A DNA stretch of 64,000 bases from contig NZ_JAIFXZ010000007.1 in NCBI RefSeq assembly GCF_021033825.1, forward strand, positions 83,756 through 147,755, read 5' to 3'. Made by a program: the position numbers and the translations under genes. Within the stretch, counting starts at the first letter, position 1; each line of letters starts with the position of its first letter. The notes under the pieces were generated by a model. It saw only the letters and a program-made list of their open reading frames with translations, made no database searches and was not told the DNA's origin. Positions 42,079 to 51,834 of this stretch are shown piece by piece. This DNA is from Dietzia aurantiaca. GTDB taxonomy: Bacteria > Actinomycetota > Actinomycetes > Mycobacteriales > Mycobacteriaceae.

Positions 42079-43002
42079 TCAACCAGAGCAATCTCCCCGC
42101 ATGACCGCCGAGCCGATCTGCCGCGTCAGCATCCCCGGGCTGCGCATCATTTGAGCCGTGACGCGAAACCTCTCCCACCCGAGCTCTGCCATCTGGGCGT
42201 TGGCCCACGCATCGAACTCCCAGGTCCCCTTCTCACGATGAAGTTCGCTGTCGTAGAAGATCGCGACCTTGTGCTTCTCGTATCCGAGGTCCGCTTTGGC
42301 GATCTTCTCGCCGTACTCGTTGCGGATGACCAGCTGCGGGGTCGGCGTCGGCAGTCCGGCCCGGATCAACATCAGCCGTAGACGTGTCTCCGGCGGAGAA
42401 TCAGCCCGCTCGTCGCACCATCGGAGCAGCGATCGGATCCGGTTTACCCCGTGCAGACCGCTCATCTGGTCAATCGTCTCTCCCAGAGCGCTCACCGTGA
42501 TCCCGCCCCGGTTGCAGACGGCGTCGATCTTGGCGATGGCGATATCGTCGTCGTCCTCCCACCTCCCCACATCGACGGCGGTTCTGGCTGCGGACGTCAA
42601 TCGGACCCCTTCCTTCTCCACCAGGTGTCCTTTCGGGAACGCGCGCGACCAGCGGCGGAGCCTCACGCCCGAAACTTTTCGCGGCGTGCCCGGACAATAA
42701 ATGTCAGTCGACTTCGTGACGGATTCCGGCGCGTACCAGCGCTCATGATGCAACAGGGCCGCACCCGCGCCGCCGAGCACCGAACCCTCAGGCGCCCACA
42801 GCGCAGCCGCGCGCACAAGAGTCTCCGGCGTCACCACGCACGACGCCACGACGTACACATCCGGGAACAAGCGCCTGTACCGAGTGCGCAGTTGGTACGG
42901 GCTGAGCCGCCCCGCCGCGATCGCGTCACTGCCGAGGAAGGGAGCATCGCGCTGCGACGGAGATGCGCGATTCAACGGTTTTCCACGACTCGGTGCGGTC
43001 AC
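42079..43002 (-). CDS. AbiEi/DUF559-like protein (putative nuclease-fold or antitoxin-like)
   Basis: A 307-residue protein. An N-terminal winged-helix-like region (PFLGSDAIAAGRLSPYQLRTRYRRLFPDVYV) resembles the AbiEi antitoxin-type start of a large actinobacterial family. The C-terminal region (DSPPETRLRLMLIRAGLPTPTPQ, DLGYEKHKVAIFYDSELH) resembles DUF559/very-short-patch-repair endonuclease folds, although the usual EYDG core reads FYDSE. Function is not established. The GTG at 43002 overlaps the stop of a small upstream frame (GTGA); a longer frame to 43131 exists. The gene is enclosed by inverted repeat clusters and looks like a transferable cassette. Confidence 0.65.
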   Translation of the reverse strand: MTAPSRGKPLNRASPSQRDAPFLGSDAIAAGRLSPYQLRTRYRRLFPDVYVVASCVVTPETLVRAAALWAPEGSVLGGAGAALLHHERWYAPESVTKSTDIYCPGTPRKVSGVRLRRWSRAFPKGHLVEKEGVRLTSAARTAVDVGRWEDDDDIAIAKIDAVCNRGGITVSALGETIDQMSGLHGVNRIRSLLRWCDERADSPPETRLRLMLIRAGLPTPTPQLVIRNEYGEKIAKADLGYEKHKVAIFYDSELHREKGTWEFDAWANAQMAELGWERFRVTAQMMRSPGMLTRQIGSAVMRGDCSG

Positions 43003-43085
43003 CAGTCCATCTTCAGCCTCACTGACCACCGCCGAGACGATCGACCGCGCGATTGTGGATAGAACAGACGACCATCCACAGGCAC
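42999..43085 (-). CDS. possible leaderless upstream ORF of the AbiEi/DUF559-like gene
   Basis: A 28-residue frame (starts VPVDGRLFYPQ, ends RLKMDW). It begins with a GTG 6 nt after TACGTT (43092-43097) and its TGA overlaps the GTG of the downstream gene. The layout repeats the leaderless architecture seen at many genes and would couple translation of the larger gene. The peptide is Arg-rich and has no recognised domain; the call is structural, not functional. Confidence 0.35.
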   Translation of the reverse strand: MPVDGRLFYPQSRGRSSRRWSVRLKMDW

Positions 43086-43195
43086 CAAAGCAACGTAACC
43101 CGGCCCTACTCCGCCCAGCACAGCCCCGCATGCGCGGCCCAGCCCAAAGCAGCGTCCGGCCCGGTCGGTAGCGCCCCGCACCGCTGCGGCCGCGA

Positions 43196-43270
43196 ACTTT
43201 GTTGGCACCACTGCGGTGGGCGGAAGAGATTTTCGCAATGGCGCCAACAGCCCTCGCAATGGTGCAGACA
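43196..43270 (-). repeat. right inverted repeat cluster of the nuclease-like cassette
   Basis: Three copies of the same unit: forward TTTGTTGGCACCACTGCGG at 43196-43214, reverse at 43228-43248 and 43250-43270. It mirrors the left cluster in order and orientation. Most of the 444-bp stretch between 43003 and 43446 holds this cluster, the upstream ORF and the GC-rich repeats below. Confidence 0.7.
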
Positions 43271-43382
43271 AGACGCAGTACTCGGGCTGGGTGGCGGAGC
43301 CTGCGGGGACTGTAGCGACAGCGGGGACTGCAGTGGCTGCCTGGACCACAGGAGTGCAGTGGCTTTGGGGACTACGGCGATT

Positions 43383-43433
43383 GCGGGCCCGCAGGGGCTG
43401 CGGGCCCGCGGGGGCTGCGGGCCCGCGGGGACC
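43383..43433. repeat. three tandem 17-bp GC-rich repeats
   Basis: Three contiguous copies of GCGGGCCCGCnGGGGCT (the last ending GGGGACC), each with a palindromic GCGGGCCCGC core. They lie just beyond the stop of the ABC-F gene and could act as a terminator. A looser repeat of GGGGACTG(C/T)AG-type sequence precedes them at 43313-43375. Confidence 0.75.
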
Positions 43434-43446
43434 GCGCGCGAGCAGA

Positions 43447-45423
43447 TCAGCCCTCGAGTTGCTCGCCGATCTCCATCCAGCGCTCCTCGAGCTGCTCCTT
43501 CTCGGTGACGACGTCCTTGAGTTCGCGGTCCAGGTCGGCGAGTTTCTCGGTATCCAGCGCCTCCCCCGCGGCGGTGGCCATCGCGTCGTGCAGCTGAGAT
43601 TCACGCTTGTCGAGCTTCTGCATCTGCCGCTCCAGCTTGTTCATCTCCTTCTGCAGCTCGCGCTGCTCACCGGAGCTGAGCGTGGCAGCCGCAGGTGCGG
43701 ACGCATCGGCGGCCGTCGCGCCCGTGCCCGTGCCCGTGCCCGTGCCCGTGCCGCCAGCAGAGCCGGCGGAGCCAGCGGCGCCCGCCACTCCGGCGGAACC
43801 AGCCCCGGCCCCGGCGGACGCAACCGCGGAGCCGCCATCTGAGCCAGCGCGGACACCAGCGCCTGCACCTGCACCCGCCACAGCCGCGCGCGAGACCTTG
43901 CCGGAATCGCCCGCCAGCCCGGCGGCCCGTCGACGCTCGAGGTACTCCTCGATGCCGCGCGGCAGGTTGGTGAGACCGCCGTCGCCGAACAGCGCCCACA
44001 CCGAGTCGCAGATCCGCTCGATCAGGTAGCGGTCGTGAGAGATCACGACCATCGTCCCGGGCCAGCCGTCGAGCAGGTCCTCGAGTTGGCGCAGCGTGTC
44101 GATGTCGAGGTCGTTGGTGGGCTCGTCCAGCAGCAGCACGTTCGGCTCGGCCATGAGCACGCGCGTGAGCTGCAGCCGTCGCCGCTCGCCGCCGGAGAGG
44201 TCGCCGACGGGCGTGCGCTGCCGTGCCGGCGAGAAACCGAGCCGCTCGGCAAGCTGCGACGCGGTGAGCTCGTCGTCGCCGAACGCCACGCGCGCGGCCA
44301 CGTCCTCGATCGCCTCCAGCACCCGCTGGTCCAGCGGCAGGTCGTCGAGCTCCTGCCGCAGCCAGCCGATCCGGACGGTCTTGCCCTCCTTGCGTCGCCC
44401 GGCCGCCAGCGGCGCCTCGCCGGCGAGCGCCCGCAGCAGGGTGGTCTTGCCGGAACCGTTGACGCCCACCAGTCCGAGTCGCTCGCCCGGCGCGAGCCGC
44501 CAGGTCAGGTCGTCGACGAGGGTGCGGCCGTCGGGGGCGTCGAGCCGGGCGTCCTCGAGTTCGATCACGACCTTGCCCAGCCGCCGCGCAGCAAAGCTCG
44601 ACAGCTGCAGTGAATCGCGGGGCGGCGGCACGTCCTTGATCAACGCCTCGGCGGCCTCGATGCGGTAGCGCGGCTTGGAGGTACGCGCGGGCGCGCCGCG
44701 GCGCAGCCAGGCGAGCTCCTTGCGCATGAGGTTCTGCCGCCGCGATTCGGTGGCCGCCGCCTGGCGGTCACGCTCGGCGCGCGCGAACACCCAGTCGTTG
44801 TAGCCGCCCTCGTACTGCTCGACGCGCCCGTCCACAACCTCCCAGGTATGAGTGGCCACGGTGTCGAGGAACCACCGATCGTGTGTGACGACGACGAGGG
44901 CCGAGCGCCTGCCCACCAGGTGATCGGCCAACCACTGGACGCCCTCCACGTCGAGATGGTTGGTGGGCTCGTCCAGCACCAGCAGGTCGAGGTCCTGCAC
45001 CAGGGCGGCGGCCAGCGAGACCCGGCGACGCTCGCCACCGGACAGATCCGCCACCGGGGTCTCCAGTCCCAGGTCATGGATCCCGATCCCGTCGAGTACC
45101 GCGCGCACCCGGGCATCGCCGGCCCACTCGTGGGTGGCCAGCCCGAGTCCGCCCACCACGGCCTCGCCGACCGTGTCGGCCGCGAGTTCCGTGCGCTGGG
45201 TGACCACCGCCATCCGCAGGTCACCCACCCGGGACACGCGCCCGGAGTCGGGCTCGGCGACGCCGGTGAGGATCTCCAGCAGGGTCGTCTTGCCGCCGCC
45301 GTTGAGGCCCACCACGCCGATGCGGTCACCGGCGTTGACGCCCAGGGAGACGTTGTCGAGCACCTGGCGGATGCCGAAGGAGATCGAACCCTGCTCGATG
45401 TTGATGAGGTTGGTGGGGGCCAT
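43447..45423 (-). CDS. ABC-F family ATPase (Uup/EttA-like)
   Basis: A 658-residue soluble protein with two ABC cassettes and no TM helices. Cassette 1: Walker A GLNGGGKTTLLE, signature LSGGERRRVSLA, Walker B LLVLDEPTNHLD. Cassette 2: VNGSGKTTLLRAL, LSGGERRRLQLTRV, LLLDEPTNDLD. A linker follows cassette 1 (RRQNLMRKELAWLRRG). A long Gly/Ala/Ser/Thr-rich segment (~520-580) precedes a C-terminal coiled coil like that of Uup. ABC-F proteins act on ribosomes; antibiotic protection or a housekeeping role are both possible. It starts 2 nt after the ispE stop. Confidence 0.92.
   Translation of the reverse strand: MAPTNLINIEQGSISFGIRQVLDNVSLGVNAGDRIGVVGLNGGGKTTLLEILTGVAEPDSGRVSRVGDLRMAVVTQRTELAADTVGEAVVGGLGLATHEWAGDARVRAVLDGIGIHDLGLETPVADLSGGERRRVSLAAALVQDLDLLVLDEPTNHLDVEGVQWLADHLVGRRSALVVVTHDRWFLDTVATHTWEVVDGRVEQYEGGYNDWVFARAERDRQAAATESRRQNLMRKELAWLRRGAPARTSKPRYRIEAAEALIKDVPPPRDSLQLSSFAARRLGKVVIELEDARLDAPDGRTLVDDLTWRLAPGERLGLVGVNGSGKTTLLRALAGEAPLAAGRRKEGKTVRIGWLRQELDDLPLDQRVLEAIEDVAARVAFGDDELTASQLAERLGFSPARQRTPVGDLSGGERRRLQLTRVLMAEPNVLLLDEPTNDLDIDTLRQLEDLLDGWPGTMVVISHDRYLIERICDSVWALFGDGGLTNLPRGIEEYLERRRAAGLAGDSGKVSRAAVAGAGAGAGVRAGSDGGSAVASAGAGAGSAGVAGAAGSAGSAGGTGTGTGTGTGATAADASAPAAATLSSGEQRELQKEMNKLERQMQKLDKRESQLHDAMATAAGEALDTEKLADLDRELKDVVTEKEQLEERWMEIGEQLEG
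43721..43752. repeat. in-frame hexanucleotide repeat (CCCGTG)5
   Basis: Five perfect CCCGTG units plus CC inside the ABC-F gene. They encode alternating Gly-Thr on the minus strand, so length changes would add or remove Gly-Thr pairs without a frameshift. Confidence 0.85.
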
Positions 45424-45425
45424 CT

Positions 45426-46490
45426 CTACTTTCCTGTGGGGTCGCCGGCGGACGGTGCGCCGCCGACGTGATCGAGGCCGAGGTCGCCGGTGGCGTCGCT
45501 CGTGATGCGGGCGCCGCCGACCGGGCCGCTGGTGATGCGCACCTCGCGCGCGACGCCGGATTCGCTGATCTCGGCCGCCACGGCGATCGCGTGCTCGCGG
45601 TCGGCGCAGAAGAACAGGGACGTCGGCCCGGAGCCGGAGACCATTCCACCCAGGGCTCCGGCCTCCTGGCCCGCGCGCAGGGTGCGGCGTAGCGCGGGCA
45701 TGATTGAGAGGGCGGCGGGCTCCATGTCGTTGACCAGGAGGGCGGCCACCGCGGCGGGGTCATTCCCGGCCAGGGCCTGCACGAGCTGCTCGGTGCCGCC
45801 CGCCCGGGGCAGGGCGCGGCCGTCACCCTGTTCCGCGGTCCCCCGCTCGGCGCGGAGCCGGTCGAGTTCGCCGAACACCAGCGGGGTGGACAGCCCGCCG
45901 GCGGCCAGTGCCACGACGACGTGTTGCTCGCCGCGGGCGTGCAGCAGCGTCGCGAGCTCCTCGCCCCGGCCGGTGCCGAGCGCTGTTCCGCCGCGGATGC
46001 AGAACGGGACGTCACTGCCGAGACGGGCCCCGCGCTGCTCCAGTTCCGCCCGGCTCAGTCCCAGACCGAGCAGCCGGTCGGTGGCCACCAGGGCGGCCGC
46101 CGCGTCCGCGCTGCCGCCGGCCATTCCGCCGGCCACGGGGATGCCCTTGCGAATTCGGATGGCGATCCGGGCATCCGAACCCGCCTCCTCACGGAGCAGG
46201 TCGACCGCCCCGGCCGCGAGATTGGTCCGGTCCGTGGGCACCTGGTCGGCCCCGGGCCCCGACACGGTGATGGCGACGTCGTCGTCGGAACCGGCGATGT
46301 CGTCGTCGGGTCCGGCGGCCTCGATCGCGACCGTGACCTCCTCCCACAGATCCACGGCCCGGTACACGGTGACCAGCTCGTGGAAGCCGTCCGCGCGCAC
46401 GTCTCCCACGGCCAGGTGGAGGTTGATCTTGGCCGGCGCGACGGCCGTCACGGCACGCGGGCCGGTGGGGGTGGAGACCTCGCGGAGCAT
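45426..46490 (-). CDS. ispE: 4-diphosphocytidyl-2-C-methyl-D-erythritol kinase
   Basis: A 354-residue GHMP kinase of the non-mevalonate isoprenoid pathway. Landmarks: substrate motif APAKINLHLAVG, ATP loop GIPVAGGMAGGSADAAAALV, LGSDVPFCIRGGTALGTGRG, and late GHMP motif VSGSGPTSLFF. The ATG at 46490 is chosen because TAGGCT lies 7 nt upstream; an ATG at 46496 is only 1 nt from that box. In mycobacteria ispE directly follows ksgA; here a YeiH/LysR pair intervenes and ispE has its own promoter. It is coupled to the ABC-F gene. Confidence 0.93.
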   Translation of the reverse strand: MLREVSTPTGPRAVTAVAPAKINLHLAVGDVRADGFHELVTVYRAVDLWEEVTVAIEAAGPDDDIAGSDDDVAITVSGPGADQVPTDRTNLAAGAVDLLREEAGSDARIAIRIRKGIPVAGGMAGGSADAAAALVATDRLLGLGLSRAELEQRGARLGSDVPFCIRGGTALGTGRGEELATLLHARGEQHVVVALAAGGLSTPLVFGELDRLRAERGTAEQGDGRALPRAGGTEQLVQALAGNDPAAVAALLVNDMEPAALSIMPALRRTLRAGQEAGALGGMVSGSGPTSLFFCADREHAIAVAAEISESGVAREVRITSGPVGGARITSDATGDLGLDHVGGAPSAGDPTGK

Positions 46491-46497
46491 GCCCATC

Positions 46498-46503
46498 AGC
46501 CTA
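46498..46503 (-). promoter_or_regulatory. leaderless -10 element (TAGGCT) of ispE
   Basis: Minus-strand TAGGCT, then 7 nt, then ATG at 46490. Confidence 0.5.
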
Positions 46504-46527
46504 CGTCGCCCACCGCAGAACCGACGG

Positions 46528-47532
46528 TCAGGCCGCGACCCCGGCCACCCGCACCCCGACCAACGCGATCCCGGCAACCCAGACGGTGGACGCCGCGGCC
46601 AGGACGAACGGCCGCGCGCCGACCTCGCGGAGGGTGGCCACCCGCACACCCGTGCCGAGGGCGAACATCGCGGCGGTGAGCAGGACCGTCTGCGCCACCC
46701 CGGCCCCGTCGAGCACCGCCGGCGCGAGCAGCCCCGACGACCGCAGGAGCACGCAGGCGAGGAACGCCACGATGAACAACGGCACGAGCGGGGGCCGACG
46801 GAGGCCCGGGACCGAGGCGGACCGCCGGCGCGCCTGCAGCCCCAGCACCGTCACGACCGGGGCCAGCAGGAGGACGCGCGCGAGTTTGACCGTCACCGCC
46901 ACCGCGAGTGCCGATCCCCCGATCGCCCCGCCCGCCGCGACCACCTGGGCCACCTCGTGGATCGACCCCCCGGCCCACGCGCCGGCCGCGGTCTCGGGCA
47001 TCCCCAGCGCCGCGGCGGCGAGCGGCACGGCGGGGATCATGAGGGTGCCGAACACCACCACGAGCGCCACGGCCGTGGCCACCTCCTCCTCACGGGCGTC
47101 CACCACCCCGTCGACGGCCGCCACGGCCGCCGCCCCGCAGACCGAGAACCCGCAGGCGATGAGCACCCGCTGCGTCCATCCCAGGCCGAGGTATGCGCCG
47201 ACGAGCATCGTCCCCGCGATGCCGAGGATCACCACCGACACCACGACGACCAGGACCGGCCACCCCAGCCCGAGGATGTCGCCGAGCGCCACCTGCAGCC
47301 CGAGGACGGCGATTCCGGCGCGGAGAAAGGTGGTCGACGCCACCGCCAGGCCCGGGCGACACCCCGGGGTCACGCGCCCGAGGTTCACCAGGACGGCCCC
47401 GAGCAGAATCGCCACGAGCAGCGGGCTCACGGCGGGAAGCAGCCGCCCCAGCGCGAGCGCGAGGATGGTGCCGAGGCCGCACAGCGCGAGACCCGGCAGG
47501 ACTGGTCGGGTCGCGGTTCTCAGGGAGGTCAT
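46528..47532 (-). CDS. YeiH/UPF0324-family putative sulfate/organic acid exporter
   Basis: A 334-residue membrane protein with about ten helices, of the YeiH (PSE, conserved hypothetical 698) family. Conserved segments are FLRAGIAVLGLQVALGDI, CGFSVCGAAAVAAVDGVVDAREEEVATAVALV and GAWAGGSIHEVAQVVAAGG. The biochemical role is uncertain; relatives have been linked to taurine/sulfite-related export. It diverges from a LysR gene in the usual YeiH/YeiE layout. The start is the ATG at 47532, not the longer frame running through the LysR gene. A weak GAGACT hexamer is 7 nt upstream. Confidence 0.87.
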   Translation of the reverse strand: MTSLRTATRPVLPGLALCGLGTILALALGRLLPAVSPLLVAILLGAVLVNLGRVTPGCRPGLAVASTTFLRAGIAVLGLQVALGDILGLGWPVLVVVVSVVILGIAGTMLVGAYLGLGWTQRVLIACGFSVCGAAAVAAVDGVVDAREEEVATAVALVVVFGTLMIPAVPLAAAALGMPETAAGAWAGGSIHEVAQVVAAGGAIGGSALAVAVTVKLARVLLLAPVVTVLGLQARRRSASVPGLRRPPLVPLFIVAFLACVLLRSSGLLAPAVLDGAGVAQTVLLTAAMFALGTGVRVATLREVGARPFVLAAASTVWVAGIALVGVRVAGVAA

Positions 47533-47589
47533 GGCGTCCAGTCTCGGCCGGGCGGAGGTCTCCCGGTAGCCACGGAATCGGCATCGAGA

Positions 47590-47625
47590 CATATAGTTCT
47601 GATATGCCAGCGGTGGGAGGCATAT
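47590..47625. promoter_or_regulatory. candidate LysR boxes between yeiH-like and lysR genes
   Basis: CATAT-N7-ATATG (47590-47606) overlaps ATATGCC-N10-GGCATAT (47602-47625). The second dyad touches the TATGAT -10 box of the LysR gene, so autorepression and control of the divergent transporter are plausible. Confidence 0.5.
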
Positions 47626-47628
47626 GAT
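47623..47628 (+). promoter_or_regulatory. leaderless -10 element (TATGAT) of the LysR gene
   Basis: TATGAT, then 6 nt (CCGGAA), then ATG at 47635. This is close to the -10 consensus. Confidence 0.55.
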
Positions 47629-48533
47629 CCGGAAATGACCAGATGGTGGCCGGACCTCGTGGCCCTGGAGCTGTTGACCGGTGTCGACGACCACGGCAGT
47701 CTGAGCGCCGCCGCCCGCGCCGCCGGCGTGGCCCAGCCCAACGCCAGCCGGATGATCAAGCAGCTCGAGCACCGTTTCGGGACGCCCCTGCTCGAGCGCC
47801 GCCCGTCGGGCGCGACCCTCACTCCGCACGGGAGGCTGATCACGCACTGGGCCCGGCAGGTCCTCGAGGGGGCGGCCGGGCTGCTCGACGTGGCGGAGAG
47901 TCTGAACAGCGAGCGGGCCGCCCAGCTCACGGTCAGTGCGAGCATGACCGTGGCCGAGCACCTCATGCCGCTGTGGCTGGGGGACTTCCGCGGCGAGCAC
48001 GGAGAGGTGGGCCTACACGTGAACGTGCGCAACTCCGCCGTGGTGTTCGACGAGGTCTCCGGCGGGGCGTGCGATGTGGGATTCGTCGAGACACCCACCG
48101 TCCCGGCCGGCCTGCACTCCGCGACCGTCGCCCGGGACCGACTCGTCGTGGTGGTCCCGCCCGGTCATCCGTGGGTGCGGAGAAGGACGCCCCTGAGCGT
48201 GCGTGAGCTGGCCGCCACGCCGCTGGTTGTCCGCGAGCAGGGATCGGGCACCCGCGTCACGCTGGACCTGGCACTACAGGAGTACGAGCGGGCCGCGCCG
48301 CTCCTGGAGTCCGGGAGTTCCGCCGCCGTCCGGACGAGCGTCCTCGCGGGCGTGGGGCCGGCCGTCCTCAGTTCGCTGGCCGTGTCCGACCAGGTGCACT
48401 CGGGCGAGCTCCGGGTGATCGAGGTGGACGGCCTGGACCTGAACCGCCGCCTGCGGGCGGTGTGGCGGCCACCGCGCCAGCTCTCGGGGCCGGCCGCCGA
48501 TCTGGTGACGATCGCGCGGAGGAACGTGCGCGG

Positions 48534-50738
<2,205 letters not shown>

Positions 50739-50744
50739 CACGGT

Positions 50745-50828
50745 AGCGTAACGAATCTTGTCACCGTCGGGCAACGTGATACCCCTGACATGCGACGACG
50801 ACGAAGGCCGTCGATTACTTTTCGTTAC
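50745..50828 (-). promoter_or_regulatory. rpfB promoter region with GTAAC repeats
   Basis: TACGCT (50745-50750) is the likely -10. Upstream on the minus strand, GTAACG-N4-GTAATC (50828-50813) is a 10-bp-spaced direct repeat; a further GTAACG lies on the plus strand at 50748-50753, overlapping the -10. Such GTAAC repeats resemble sites of the response regulator MtrA that controls rpf genes in related genera; this assignment is an inference. The rest of the 279-bp gap to tatD holds nothing else I can support. Confidence 0.35.
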
Positions 50829-50959
50829 AATTGCACCGCTGTTCACTCCAGTCACACCACTCACGACGCTCCCTCCGCGGCTGGTGGGCCGGGCGGTCGC
50901 CCACGTCGGCCGGCGGTGCCGCGTCGGGCCGTCAGACCGCTTCGGCAGGCGCTGCTACG

Positions 50960-51826
50960 TCAGACCGTCAGGCCGAAGATCCCCCGCGCAGTCTCGGCGA
51001 CCTCGGCCACGAAGTCCTCGGGCGCCTGCCCCCGGACCTCGGCGATCGCACGCGCGGTGTAGCCGACCAGTCCCGGCTCGTTGCGGGCCCCGCGGAACGG
51101 CTCGGGCGCCATATAGGGGGCGTCGGTCTCCACCAGGATCTGCCCGGCGGGGGCCAGACGTGCGGCTTCGCGCAGATGCTCGTTGGCCTTGAAGGTCACG
51201 TTCCCGGTGAACGACAGCACGTAGCCGCGGTCCAGCGCCTCACGGGCGACGTCCAGGGGCGAGGAGAAGCAGTGGAGCATCACGCTCGGAACGCCCGACC
51301 CGGGTCCGGCCACCTCGGCCAGCACGCGCATGAGGTCGTCGTCGGCCTCGCGGTTGTGGATCATCAGGCACTTGCCCAGCTCGGCGGCGAGACCGGCGTG
51401 CCAGCGCAGCGACTCCTCCTGCTCCGCCGGGTCGGCGCAACCGTCCATCGTCCCCACCCAGTAGTGGTCCAGGCCGGTCTCCCCCACCGCCACCACGCGC
51501 GGGTGGGCGGCGAGCTCGGCCAGCCGGGCCCGCGCGGCCGGGCCGGTCTCGGGGTCGGTGACCTCGCGGGCACGGGTCGGGTGCACCGCCACGGCCGCGT
51601 ACACCCGCTCGTCGGCCTCGGCGGCGGCCACCACGGCCTCCGACTCGGCCAGGTCGTCGCCGACGGTCACGAGCGCGGCCACGCCGGCCAGAGCCGCACG
51701 GTCGGCGGCGGCGCGGACCTCGTCGGCGGTGCGGTGCCCGCACGAGTACAGGTGCGTGTGGGCGTCGACGAGTCCGGGCAGCGGCTCGGGCAGGACGGGG
51801 GTCGGGCGGGGCTTGCGCTTTCCCAT
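50960..51826 (-). CDS. tatD: TatD-family metal-dependent DNase/hydrolase
   Basis: A 288-residue TIM-barrel hydrolase. Metal ligands are visible in LVDAHTHLYS, the Glu of VAVGETGLDHYW, MIHNREADDDL, MLHCFSSPLDVA, and the Asp of LVETDAPYMAPEP. TatD proteins act as 3-prime exonucleases in DNA repair or apoptosis-like processes; the in vivo role here is unknown. The ATG at 51826 follows GGAG and lies 8 bp after the metG stop. The metG-tatD-rpfB-ksgA order is conserved in mycobacteria. Confidence 0.92.
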   Translation of the reverse strand: MGKRKPRPTPVLPEPLPGLVDAHTHLYSCGHRTADEVRAAADRAALAGVAALVTVGDDLAESEAVVAAAEADERVYAAVAVHPTRAREVTDPETGPAARARLAELAAHPRVVAVGETGLDHYWVGTMDGCADPAEQEESLRWHAGLAAELGKCLMIHNREADDDLMRVLAEVAGPGSGVPSVMLHCFSSPLDVAREALDRGYVLSFTGNVTFKANEHLREAARLAPAGQILVETDAPYMAPEPFRGARNEPGLVGYTARAIAEVRGQAPEDFVAEVAETARGIFGLTV

Positions 51827-51834
51827 ACTCCGGG

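Noticed and set aside
41008-43131. AbiEi/AbiEii toxin-antitoxin pair
   Set aside because: No nucleotidyltransferase-type AbiEii toxin gene lies beside the AbiEi-like gene; the neighbours are a HAD hydrolase and ABC-F.
45490-47634. A 1035-residue version of the LysR protein starting at 45490
   Set aside because: The extra 700 residues are antisense to ispE and the YeiH-like gene; the -10 box fixes the ATG at 47635.
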